Of a stretch of 64,000 nt of DNA, positions 12,323 through 24,000 are shown piece after piece (positions within the stretch are counted from its first letter, which is position 1; every line of letters starts with the position of its first letter). The translations under genes were made by a program, and so were the position numbers. A model generated the notes under the pieces. It searched no databases and had not been told where the DNA came from. It saw nothing but the letters and a program-made list of their open reading frames with translations. Source of the stretch: Motacilla alba alba (Eukaryota; Chordata; Aves; Passeriformes; Motacillidae); the NCBI RefSeq assembly GCF_015832195.1, contig NC_052017.1, positions 66,403,801 through 66,467,800 on the forward strand. The letters run 5' to 3'.

Positions 12323-15300
12323 ACTTTCTGTTTGTCCACATATGTATGGGCCTATATACACATATATTAGCAGAACACGTCAGAAAAGTAAACAAAATAT
12401 TTTGTATCTGAAATAAGGCTGGATTATAAGCATTCTAGGAATCTTAAAAGTCCTTTGTCATTTCAGCTGTTCAGTGGGATGCAGAAAATGTTCTTCTGAT
12501 AGGGGTTTGTATGTTTTCTTCTTACAAGAAACAGTAACGAAAAAATACAGAAATCATATATACCAGTTATACCATATAACCAGGTATACCATATATACCA
12601 TAAATCCTGACCATGCTGAGGTGAAATATGGCTGAAGGGGCAAGGTCTGAGCAGAGGAGATAAGAGGGCCAGATATATTTGCATTTTGGAAGCATGTATT
12701 TCTCACCATTTTGAGACTTGCCATAGGCTTGTCTCGAGCACAAAGATCAACACACAACAGTTGCCTAAATTTCTGTGAAAAAACATTATGCCAGAGAAAG
12801 GACAACCAAGGAAAACAGAGAATATACACAAAAGTGCAGTTATGAATGGTAAATGTTAAAAGAAGAATCATCACCATGTGTGGAATTACTGAAGCACATC
12901 TGACCAGTCCCTTTAGGGTTCAGTAACTGTGATAGTACCTCTGACTTGAGTACAAAGGAATAATAAAACTTCTGTTTTCCCTTTTTAATACAATTTACTA
13001 ATTATAAGCCTGTTTATATCTCCATTCTGGATATTATCCACAAAATTCTATAAAGAAGACAGCGTGGCTTTTACATAATTTATCCCAGTGACAGAATCTT
13101 ACAAAAAAAGACTTCAGGAAGTGTATTTAGGCTATATAATTTTCAACTGATCTTTCATTCTTATGGGCATCTATTTCCATGTCATATGGCAAGCTAGTCA
13201 TGTTCATTTATTAAGTTAATGTTTATGGTGTGACAGTAAATTAGACACCTTATGTGACTGAAAAGAACAAAAGAATCACATATTTTGCATGTGAAGAGAT
13301 GGGCAAATGTGTTTATTCTTCTAACTTCCAGCTAGAAGAAGAAAACTAGAGGAGAAAAAAAGGATGCAAATAACTCATCCTGCTGCTCTGTAATCACCTC
13401 TAATTAAGGGTGGACCTGACTGCACAGTCAGCTGTGTGGGACAGACTCTTGTCCTTCCCCTGCAGTGGGAGCTAGATATAGCGATGAGTTTTCTAGACAC
13501 TGGCAAAGGTATGATGACATACAGGATAGCTGATGAGCTATCAGCATGTGAGCAGACTTGCTGAGATTTGCACCTGGGAATATTCAGGTCAGTTTTGATC
13601 AATCCAGTAGAAGTTGGTGGGACTATTCAAGAAGTGCTTTCACTTGGAACCGTGGTCAGCAACTGCAAATGATCCGTGAAACAAAACTGCTGGTACAAAG
13701 CCTTGTTTACTCTAAGAAATGATTTGTACTGCTGCCTCAGTATTGATTTTCTGTTTAACGCTCCACTCTTTAGACAAGTTATAAATAAACTAGAATTTCA
13801 TTCACACACTTTCCACCAGAGCCCCTGCCCTGGACCCCCTTCTGCTCACCTGAGATTTGTGCCTTCAACCTTCATTTCAGCAGTTCCCACACCAATGCAA
13901 AGTGCCGAGTTGAACAGCCTGATTTAAATAGCCTTCTACCAAACACCCCATTTAAAATTAATGGAAATGAAATGGAAATATTTTCATGTCCCAAGGGAGA
14001 GTACCCAGACAGATTGATAATCTGCAAGGCAAATCTGTACCTTGAAAATTATTTCTGTGACACACACACCTGAGACATAACACAGATTACTACGCACTGC
14101 TAACTTTGGTGGCCTGCTTGGGTAAGCATATGTTCCTCATGTATTGCAAAAAGCACATATCTATAAACACACACACACACATATATATATATACACACAC
14201 ACATATGTACATACAGAAAATGTAGATATACATGTACGTATCTCTTGTTAGGACATACATGGCAAAAGAAAAAAAAAAATCATACTAAGAAATTGTACAA
14301 ATCAAGTAACTGCTCCAGACAGCTGTAAACTTTTGGCTTTTTGTACCTCTAGCCAAAAAAGAGTAACCTGTTACCAAATAGTTACTGGGTCAAAAACATT
14401 ACCAGCCTGGAAAAAAACTAGGAGACAGAAAGTCATTGCTTAAAGTTGTAACGCACCCTGTGTCTTTCCGACACGTGAAGGTAACGGGGATTAAGTTGCT
14501 GCTGTTTCAGAATTTTAAGCAACTGTGCCTGAAATAATTTGTTAGAGTAAGTTTTGTTCCACTTATAAAGAAAATAATTTCAGAGAATCACTGTATCATT
14601 AAAGTTGCCTGTTTTCAGATCACTGTGTTGATCTGTATTCATTCATGCTCAAAGGCAGCAAAGCACTAAAACACGTACATAATTTAAAACATGTCTCCAA
14701 GATCCCTAGTATCTTAATTCAAAATTAAAACTGGAAGTGGTTCAATGAATCAGTGCTTCCAACAAGAGACAACTCCTTTCTTCCTCCCAACCTTTTAAGA
14801 AGAGAACAAGGCTACCCCTCTTACACTTCAGAAGGACATTAAAGTAAGCGACAATCAAATAAGAGGCAAAAAATAGCTTCAGTTAAGAAACCTGCCAAGC
14901 AAAGAGAAAGTCATTTGCAACTTAACGTAACAGCAGAAAGGAATCCCAAAGTCCATAAAGGAAGACTGATGTTGCAGAAAACAGGGATTTTAAGTGATGA
15001 GGCAAATTGTCCATGACACAAGATTATTTAGAGCAATAAGAATTAGAGATTTTTTTTTTTAAATTTCAGGGCTTATTTTAAGAGATCAGGAAACACCAGA
15101 GCTGTGATAAATCAGTGTTGCCAAAATGTGAGATAAAGAGAAATAAATATATATAATAGGAGAAATAACATACAGGAATTGCTGGGTTCCTACAGCCATC
15201 TAGAAGAAGAGCTGGTTGTTTACGTAAGTCCACTTTCCACTGAAACTGGAATTATTAAAATTTGTTTTAAAAATATATTATCAAATATTTTCCTATTTTA

Positions 15301-15377
15301 TCCTAGAAGTCATTGAAAGTTGTCATGTCTAGTGCCTCCAGTGTCCAGTCCTGTGCTCCTCAATCCAAGCGAGATGT
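12323..15377. other. Intergenic DNA, no supported gene
   Basis: AT-rich, with scattered short repeats (TATACCATATA units near 12560-12605 and the CA/TA microsatellite). No coding exon recognised. Confidence 0.6.
14167..14205 (+). repeat. (CA)n(TA)n(CA)n microsatellite
   Basis: ACACACACACACAC, then TATATATATATA, then ACACACACAC and ATATGTAC. Confidence 0.9.
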
Positions 15378-15828
15378 GGACTAGAGAGAGTTCCATAAAA
15401 AGCCAAGATAATGGAGGATGTGGAGCATCTCACATATGAGGAGATGATGGGAGAGTTGGGACCACTCAAACAGGAGTGGAGAACACTCAAGGTAGGATCT
15501 CACTGATGTATTTAAACAGCTAAAGGGAAGACACAAAGAAGAGATAGCCAGGCCCTTTCTGGTGGCACCTAATGACACAAGCAGGGCCAATGGGCACAAA
15601 GTGAAACTTGGCAGATTCCCTCTGAACAGCAAGAAACAGTTTTCACTGTGAGGGTAACCAAGCCCTGTCACAGGTTTCCCAGAGAGGTTGTAGAGCCTTC
15701 ACCCTCAGAGATGCTCAAAAACCTAATCATGGTCCCGAGCAGCCTCCTGTAGCCAAACCCGACTGATTTGGGGGGTTGGACCAGATGATGTCCAGAGATC
15801 CCTTCGAACCTCAATTATTCTGTTATTT
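15378..15828 (+). mobile_element. CR1 LINE 3' fragment, older
   Basis: Degenerate CR1: GAGAGAGTTCCATAAA, GGAGGATGTGGAGCATCTC, TTTCCCAGAGAGGTTGTAGA, and GGTTGGACCAGATGATGTCC then CTCAATTATTCTGTTAT. More diverged than the copy near 1.3 kb. No open reading frame. Confidence 0.85.
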
Positions 15829-16489
15829 ATATCATTAAATGAATAGTAGTGATTGAGTTTAACCTGAACTTGTTAGTATATACTGTAACCAAAGAGATTT
15901 TCATTGAGACTTTTGGATGCATTTGCCAAGTGACAAACCCCTAGACAGCAAAAGCAGGCACTAAAAATTACCAAGTCATAGACCAAGAAGCCTGAAATCA
16001 CATTCTACCTGAAACCAATTTCTATTATGTTTTGCATCTTCTAGATGTTGAAATTTTGTCAAACTCAATTTTCATCTCTCTGTATATAGATAAAACCACT
16101 GTTCAGTAAAGGTATTGGATCAAAAGCAAAACTAAGATTTTGAACTTGCCTGTTGCTTTTCACAAACTCAAAGAAAGAAATCATATATCTCAGCACCCTT
16201 CAAAATCAGACATTCTTCCTCTGTGTTCATAAAAGAACAACTTTTCATAAAAGTGTTCATAAAAGTGCAACTTTCTCCTGTGGACAGGAATGTCTAGTCT
16301 TGCTGCCAGTTGAACTTGGTTACTCACATTCCTGGCCAGATTTAGAGTTCCTAAGCACTGAGGAAAATTGTAACTCAATTCCTTCTTTCAACTTACAATT
16401 TAAGGAGTGTCTTCAGCAATGTTGTTTTTTAGTAAATGATCAAAAATTAGATAGGCAAGCACAAAAATAATTCATTAAATAAATGACAC

Positions 16490-16882
16490 TAATATGTTTT
16501 TACATAATATATTTTCAAGCTTATCTTATTAAATTAAAATAAAAAGTAAACAAAACAAAACCCCCAAATCATTATTATTAGGCACATTATTAAAACAATA
16601 AGGGAATGGTTGAGGGGTAATATTCTTTCCTAACCTTATTCAGTTACAGAAACCATTTGGTTTCTGAGAGTTCCTTTTTTTGGTTTTCAATCTCACAGTA
16701 CTTTACTGAACTATCACACTTTTTGTAAATGATCTTCAGGTCTCACCACCAATTTTAAAAATAATTGTAATTCAGATAAATGCCTAAGCCTGGTACTTCC
16801 CATTGGCATGCACCCAAAGCCCTGCTTGTTCCAGATATTAAAACTAAGATGGTAGAAAAATTTCCCTCTCTGGGCGGCAACA
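16490..16882 (+). repeat. Direct repeat, copy 1 (3' side of MROH-like gene)
   Basis: About 390 bp that align in the same orientation with 24945-25342. Shared blocks include TATTTTCAAG, TAAATGCCTAAGCCT, TACTTCCCATTGGCATGCAC and TTCCAGATATTA. Identity is roughly 80-85% by eye in the right half, lower in the A-rich middle. Homology stops abruptly after CTCTGGG. It may be an uncatalogued transposon tail or the shared 3' flank of tandem MROH units. Confidence 0.75.
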
Positions 16883-17880
16883 AGAAACACGGCTGGCCTG
16901 GATGGGCAGTGGCGGCACGGGGGACAGCAGCATGTGCCCCATGCCATCCCTGGTGGTTACAGCTTCCCAAGAGCTCTTCCCTGCCTCTGTAGGGAGCAGG
17001 TGTGGCCAAGGGCCAGACCTCAGCATGGTTTGTCTCAAACATTCTGAGTATTGCTACAGGAAAGGTGTGATCAGAGGAGAGGGGGTCCTCAGAGGTGGGG
17101 CAGCACTCCTCTGAGCCAAATTGTCACTCTGCCTTGAGGTTTGTGCTCACTCCACCCTGAGATGCACCTCCTGGAGAAGGGCTGTGCAAAAAAAACATGC
17201 AAAAATCCTTGTTTCCATTAGAGGTGGGCATCAAGTATAAAAGAGAGTGGATTGAGCACCTTCACTCTCCTCTCTTTCTTACTGTCTCACAGCCCCAGCT
17301 CCTGACCATCCGAATGACATCCCAGCCACTGGGATCTAAGGACTGGTGATATTCTTTGTTTTCTTTCCTTGCTTTGCCCAGGCAAAGCACAGCTATCATA
17401 TTCTGCTCTGCGACCAGAGAATATTGGTGTGTTGTGGTGGCAGTGACAGACTCTCTTGTCATCCAGTCCCTCTAGAACCCCTGAGGTTTCCCTCCAATCC
17501 CCTTAACACTATGGAACTCTGCTTGGAAATACTTCCAAATTCGCCGTGGTGAAGAAAGGTGACAATACAGCAACAACAGGCACCTCGTTGAATGCCTGGA
17601 GACCCATGGGAACGCTGGAGGTGGGGCCACTCTTTCTGTGCCCTATCTTCATTGTGTGGTGGGGGGACTTTTTCAAGGTGGGGACAAATGCAGCTTTTCC
17701 TGGGGGAAGCCTCAGTGAGGGGGTCAGTTTCTCAAATAAGCCTGGTGCCAACACGTGCTGAAGGGAAATTCATCCCACAGGCAGCGGGACAGGCCAAGCA
17801 GGACAGTCTGCTCAGGCTGCTGCACATCTGAAGGATGCCACTGGTTTGGGGTCAATCGTTCCGACTTTATGAAATCACAG
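16883..17880. other. Region downstream of MROH-like stop
   Basis: Moderately GC-rich sequence between direct-repeat copy 1 and the MROH-like stop; part is presumably 3' UTR. It has no AATAAA on the minus strand. On the plus strand, TATAAAAG at 17236-17243 followed by a CT-rich run (CACTCTCCTCTCTTTCTTAC) looks like a retroviral LTR promoter, but no LTR ends were found. Confidence 0.4.
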
Positions 17881-18029
17881 CTACCCTCCTAGTTCCGGGC
17901 ACCAGCAGCACAACGCTCGCAGGATGAATCCTTTTTTTCGCTGAACCTTTGGACTCCTCAGGATGTAAGTCATCTGAACAGCCAGGCTAGAGACAGAGGG
18001 ATCGCTGTCTGTCTGCAGGGGCTGAAGGG
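17881..18029 (-). CDS. MROH-like exon 19 (last coding exon)
   Basis: 149 nt to the TAG stop at 17881-17883; acceptor AG 18030-18031. Encodes ALQPLQTDSDPSVSSLAVQM and TYILRSPKVQRKKGFILRAL, then CCWCPELGG. The family usually ends near the TILILR/TYILRS motif, so the basic and cysteine-rich last ~20 residues are a copy-specific extension. Confidence 0.82.
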
Positions 18030-21000
18030 CTGTGACCAAAAGAAACAGAACCAAGATGAACTCCTGTGTTTGCAGAGATCCCCAGACATCCCCTCCCATC
18101 CACGCTCCCCACTCACCACTGCAGATCTCATCCAGCTTCTCCATGCTGTGGAGGTGCCATGCAGCCAGCCCTAGGCACAAAGCTCCATCAGCTCCTGCTC
18201 CCTAGCATGCTTCCAGCAGCCTGGCCCCTGGCCCTGCCTTCTCCCTTAACAGGGATGGCCCCAGGAACTACCAGCAGTCCAGGGGAGTGGAACTGAGCCA
18301 AGTGGCCACCAAGCCCAGCTAAAGTGTGGCACAGGTAGGGCTGAGACCCTGCACACAGAAGGGACAGGGCAGTGCAGCAGCAGGAACAGGGGCCAGGCTG
18401 CCCAAAGGGGGTCTCCAGGGGCTGGGGCTCACCAATGAACCTGACAGCCACCTCTCGCACAGTGGCCTGAGGGTGCTTGAGGTATGGCAGGCTCTGATGC
18501 AGGTACTCCTCAGCCCTGCTCTTGTCCTTCACCAGCTGGAGAGAGGACAAGGGGATGGGCATGTCACACAGCCCTCCAGTTGGCTGGGACAGTCCCTCCT
18601 GCCAGCACTCATCACTACCAAGCGCCCTCCCTCTCAATGGGTGCAGGGAAGGGAAAGACCCCTTGGGGTTCTGTTCTTGAGGACAGGAACAAGGGTGCAG
18701 CTCCAGACTGTGGGCTCAGGGCTGCAGCAGGGCTGGTGGGGGCTTTGGGTGCAGGGCAACTCTCACCCAGCCTGCACCCTGGGGCTTGTCCTTACCAAGC
18801 ACTTGCCAATCCTACATGTCTGCCGCGTCTCCAGCAGGTGCTTGAGCTCCTTCCATTTGAGGAGCTTGGCAGCAGCAAGGAGGGCTTCCCCAGAGGCCTG
18901 CACAACAGCAGAAGCTGTGAGATAGCACCATGGCTGCCAAAAGAGATCTCTTGGCTTTGTTCCTGAGGTGATCCTGCCTTTAGGAAGCTGGCCCTCACCA
19001 AAGCATCTAGGGGTCCCTTGAAGACAGCCCTGAGGTACAGGGATGGAGGTTCAAAGCTCTGGCCTCTGACAGATGCCAGGGACAGCAAAGAAATGTGTGG
19101 GGACACATCTATTCAGACTTTGATGGCCGTGGGTTGCTGCCAAGTTCTGCTGGAGTAGGTAGGGCAGATGCTGGAAATGGCCATGCCAGCTTCTCCACCC
19201 CTGCTCACACTGGTTCTGCAGGGACCCTTCCCACGGGCTGTGCTGGGGGAGCACTGCTCACTGCCAGCAGCCCACCCCTGTCTATGTCACTGCTCAGCCT
19301 TGAAACCTGTACCTTGGCCACACCAGGGCTCTGGTCACTCATGTGAAAGAAGAGTGGGATCAGCACTCTCCTTATGTAGCTGTTCCTCCTCTTGTTGCTC
19401 CCCACCACTGACTCCAGCTGGTCTCTGAAGATGCAGATGGAGAGCTCTCGCAGCTGGCTGCACTCCTGGTAGGAAGGAAGAAAGATAAGCTTTGGAAACA
19501 ACAGTTCTGTGTGGGTCAGCCCACTCTGGTCGTGGCTGAGGTGAGGGGATATGCTCTAGGGTCAGATTCCACAGTGGGAAGAAGTAGTGCTGGGCTGCAA
19601 GGCCCAGAAGCCACAAGAGCCCAGAGGAGCAGAGCCTGCTCCGAGTACTGCTCAGACAGCTGGGCTGCAGGGCAGCTGTCACTGCCCAGTGCCTGCCTCA
19701 GGGGTCAGGGTCCCACATCAGCCTTACCGAGTCAAAGAGGAGCAGGAGGCTTTCCATCAGCTGCCCAGTGATGGGGCTGCCCACAGTCTCCTCTAGGTTT
19801 TGAAATGTGGCGGTTTTGCCCATCACATTTTTAAAGAACATTAGGCTCTTTATCTTGAGGTCTGCACTGCAAACCTGCAGGACTCTCATCATATGTGGCA
19901 GGAGGACCTGCATTTTTGTTGCCTGTACGAAAGACAGTTTATTTTTTGTGAGAAGATTCACACCTGAAAAACTCCTCAGGCAGCCACCAAGCCCCACCAT
20001 GGCAGGGAGGGTGTTTGGAGCAGTCACCTCCCTGCCTGACACCCAGACCAGGCCAAGCCAAGCCAAGCCAAGCCATCACGCTACCCACAGCCCCAGACTC
20101 CAGCTGCCAACGTGGCTGTCCCCAGCACCACCCTGCTCACCATGTCACGCGTTTCGGACAGCATGTGGAGGCCTCCAGCCAGCAGGGAGGCTGTCACCAG
20201 TCTAGGATGCCTCTGATTTCTCTCAGTGTCAGGCTTGTCACCCAAATCCTTGGATGGAAACTGTCTGGAGGATGGCTGCAGGAAATACACAGCAGTCAGA
20301 TACACTGGCAGAGCCTGCAGGCTCGTGGCAGGGGATCCAGGCCTTTTCTGGTAACTCACAGCCAAATCAAGGATGCAGGTGCCCTCTGCAGTAGAGCTGG
20401 GAATGTTGGTCATCCAAAGGAACTGAAGCAAGCTAACAAATACCATTAATATCTTCTCCCGAATTTGGGGCTTGTAGAAGATCTGATCCCACAGCTGCAA
20501 GGCTGTGCTGCAAGGCAGAGCACTCTGTCAGCAGGGCTGCCTCGGCCCATGGGGCTAGGCATGCCTGGGGGCCCTGCCCAGGCAGGCAGGAGGGGGCTGA
20601 GGTGGTGTTCCCCAGGAGCAGCATGATGGCTCTGGGCTGGCTCAGCCAGCTTTGGCTACTGCAAGCCCTAACAACATATCAGAGCTAGAAATCTTGGTGG
20701 GATAGAGAACCCCACTCCTTGTAGGTGTCCTACAGCATTCCTTCAGTCTGGAAGCCAGAGGGTCTCGAGGTCTTTCTCCCCACAGCAAACAAGCCCTAGG
20801 GATTGTCAGGGCCAGTACCTGTCTCCTTGTGGAGCGATGTTCAACAGTGTTGTGACTACGTCCTCAGGGTACTTGTCAGCCATCTTCATAAGCAGGGAGT
20901 CAAAGCAGTGCCGAATGGCTAGTCTCTGGATGTCTTGCAGGCTGTCATAGATGCAGCTCACAATCTTTTGCACCTGGAGGGAACACAGGTGAAAGTGGTG

Positions 21001-24000
21001 CTGCCACTGGAGTGCAGCTACATCCTCAGCTGCCCTTTCCATCCCTCTCTGCTGCCTTTAGGTGGCTTCAGGTGCCTGAGACATCTGGGAGGGATGGAGA
21101 GAGGAACAAGGCCTGACAGGGCTGAAGGGAAGGGCAATCCAGCCACAGGCCACTTACATGCATCAGCCAGAAATCCGGGTCTCCCATGGCTACTTCCAGA
21201 ATGTGTTCTGCCGCTGTCTTGTCAAAGACAGTGGTTTCTGTCATTACCTCCATGGCCGCAAGGATGATGTGTGTCCTCTCACAAGGTGTGAGGTACCTCT
21301 CAAAGGGCTATGCCAGGAAGGAAGGGAGCAAAGACATGTCACACCAAGCACCCTGATGGTGCTGCTTAGCTGGGTAGAGTGAGCTGTCTCAGGGTGCTGG
21401 CCCTACAGAGAACCAGGGCTCACTGGTGGACAGGAGGGCTGGAGCTGCTGCTGAGACACCAGAGTGCCACCCTCAGATAGTCCCTGCTTGGGGGACAGCA
21501 GGAGCTTTCTCATCAGTGAGGCCACATTAGCCCCTGAGATTCTGGGTCCCTTTGCTCCCACAAGTGCCCTGCCCATGGCACAGACAAGAGTGCCAACAAA
21601 GGAGGAGCTCATTACCTTGGTATTGCGCAGGTTGACACAACGCAGCAAGGAGGTGGTGTCACCTTCTCCATGGAGCTGTGTGTTGTCCTTTAGCCTGGAC
21701 CTGCCTAAAGAGTGGGGCAGACACAGAAGTCAGTAAGACAGAGCAGCTTAGCCAGCATTCTGGAGGGTGTCCAAGCCCCTCCTTGGGGTTCACAGACCAG
21801 CAGGGTTGAAGATGGTGAAAGGAAGGAGGAAGGAGAGCAACAGAGAAAAGATCCTGGATGTGAGGAGAACACTTGGCTTCAGTAGCAAATGACTGCTGGA
21901 TGATACAGGAAGCATCCAGAGGGGCAAAGATGGTCAAGCAGAGAAGCAGAGCTTTGAGGAGATGTCTGTGTGGAGGGGAATGAAGTCCACCACAATGTCC
22001 CTTATCATTTTGCTCACAGATGAATTCACTGAGGTAATGAAGAGCGCTCAAAGCTGTTTCCTTTTCTCTGGAGGAAGTTTGTAAAAGGAGAAGACGTCCC
22101 AGCAGCTGTCCAAGGATTGAGATCTGGATGTCTTCATAGCAGACAGTCCAGTCCTTTCTGATAAAGAAGTCCCAGTCCTGTGTGAGGGAGGCAGAAGAGT
22201 AGCAGGGCTGACAGCAGGCAGCTGGTGCTGAAGCCCTGCACCCGAGAGTGTGTCCAGGGCTGGATCCCTGATGAGTGCAGGATTTACAGATCTATCATCT
22301 CAGAGCAGTCAGCTGGGCAGCAGCCCCGGCAAGGGAGAACAGCTCAGCCTGTCCAGAGGGTGCCATGGCCTTACCCTCTGTGTGGAATAGTGGTAGAGGA
22401 AATGGCTCAGCATTTCAATTCTCCCCAAGGCTCTTGACCACACTTCCTGTATCTCAGAACTGGTGAAGTCCAGCAGCACCTGGGCAGAGAGAAGCTGCCG
22501 GTGAGCCCCAGAGCAAACACCCGCTTCGGGTGGGACTTGCGTTATCCCTCAAGGCTTCCTCTGACCTCCAGCAAACCATATAGCAAGGCTCCTGCCCCTG
22601 GGCTCCCTTGTGGGTCTGGGACAAAGGCCCTGGGCAAACTACGTGGCCATGCAGGAAGACAGGTGCCATCTTCTGTGCTCCTGAAGGAGCCCGGTGACAG
22701 TCTGGTGACACCCCTGATTCCCCATGGGAGGTGGGCACTGTCCTGTGAGGCATTGCTCTGGGGGGAGCAGCCCTGCGACCCCCACCCTTTGCACAGGCCA
22801 TACCTGCAGGATGTTCTGCAGCTCCTCACTGATTTTGGAGGGAGGAGAGCTGAGCACTATTGCCCTCAGCATGGAGTCCATGCTTCTCAGGGTCTGCAAG
22901 GAGGTCAGAGAGTGGTGGCAGTGATTCTTCACCTGGTCTGAGACTGATCTGAGCTGCCAGTGTCAGGGGAGGATGCCCATGCTGCCCAGGAGAGACCTAG
23001 GAGCTGGCAGTCTGCTGTGGACAGAGCAGCCTGCAGCACTGGACACAGCTAGGCCCTGAGAAGGGGGTGGAAGGACTAGGGCAGGAAAGCAAAGCTGAGA
23101 CCCTACCCTGCCTTGGACCTCTGATCATGGGGCAGCACAGGGTGGCCACTAAGCAGCCCAGAGGGACTGGGAGATTCCACAGCTCACCCAGAACTTACAT
23201 TCTTTAAGAGGAGTTTTTGGTGTCTGTTTAAATGAGAGCATGGAGGAAGCCAGAAGACAGTTCTGAAGCATGTCTCTAGGAGGCTTCTCTTTTTGTCTTC
23301 CAGCACCACTTCCACTGTCTTGCTGAAAGAGAAAGCCTATCTAGACACAGAGAGCAGTGCCTTGAGTCCCTGTGCAGAGGGATGCTGTCCTCTGGGGAAG
23401 GGTCCTTTGGAGAGATGGGCAGGTACCTCAAAATTTCAATGGTGAGCATGGCCACCTGCCGCAACTCTGTGCTCAGCTCATACCAGGGCTCATCTTCCAG
23501 CAGCACCTGCAGAGCACAACAGAGCTGCCACCCAGCAGCTGCCAGCACCCAGTGCCACCAGACCCTAGCTCCACCCCAGTGCTGTTCTCACAGGGTGACT
23601 TTGCTCTCTTCCCCTGAGCACTGGGTGTCCCCTCACCTGGATCCTCTCTACCAGGTCGTATCTGCGGCAGAAGTCAATCAGGCGCCGTGACGAGCCAAAG
23701 AACGCGGTCTTTATGCACAGATCCATGATTTTGTAAAGAAGAGTGATCTTGCATCTCACATCCTGGCAGACAGGTTGTTTGATAGACAAACAGAGAGAGT
23801 GAGAAGAGGGGGACACATGGTCAGCAGGACTGGAGTTCTGAGGGGCAGCACCATGTGGAAGCAGCAGCCCTGTCCAGCCAGGACACCTCCAGCAGCGCAG
23901 CAGCTGAGCCTCTGCCAGCAGATGCTGGAACAGTCACCGTCCAGCTGGCCACAGTTACCTGACCAAGGTTACTGGTAAGGATCTGGATGGAGTCCACAAC

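Noticed and set aside
18326..18966. Plus-strand open frames of 160-199 codons over the MROH-like gene
   Set aside because: They cross several well-supported minus-strand exons and introns without splice logic; antisense shadows in GC-rich DNA.
20503..20504. Alternative acceptor AG for MROH-like exon 12
   Set aside because: It gives 143 nt and breaks frame with exon 11; the AG five bases upstream keeps it.
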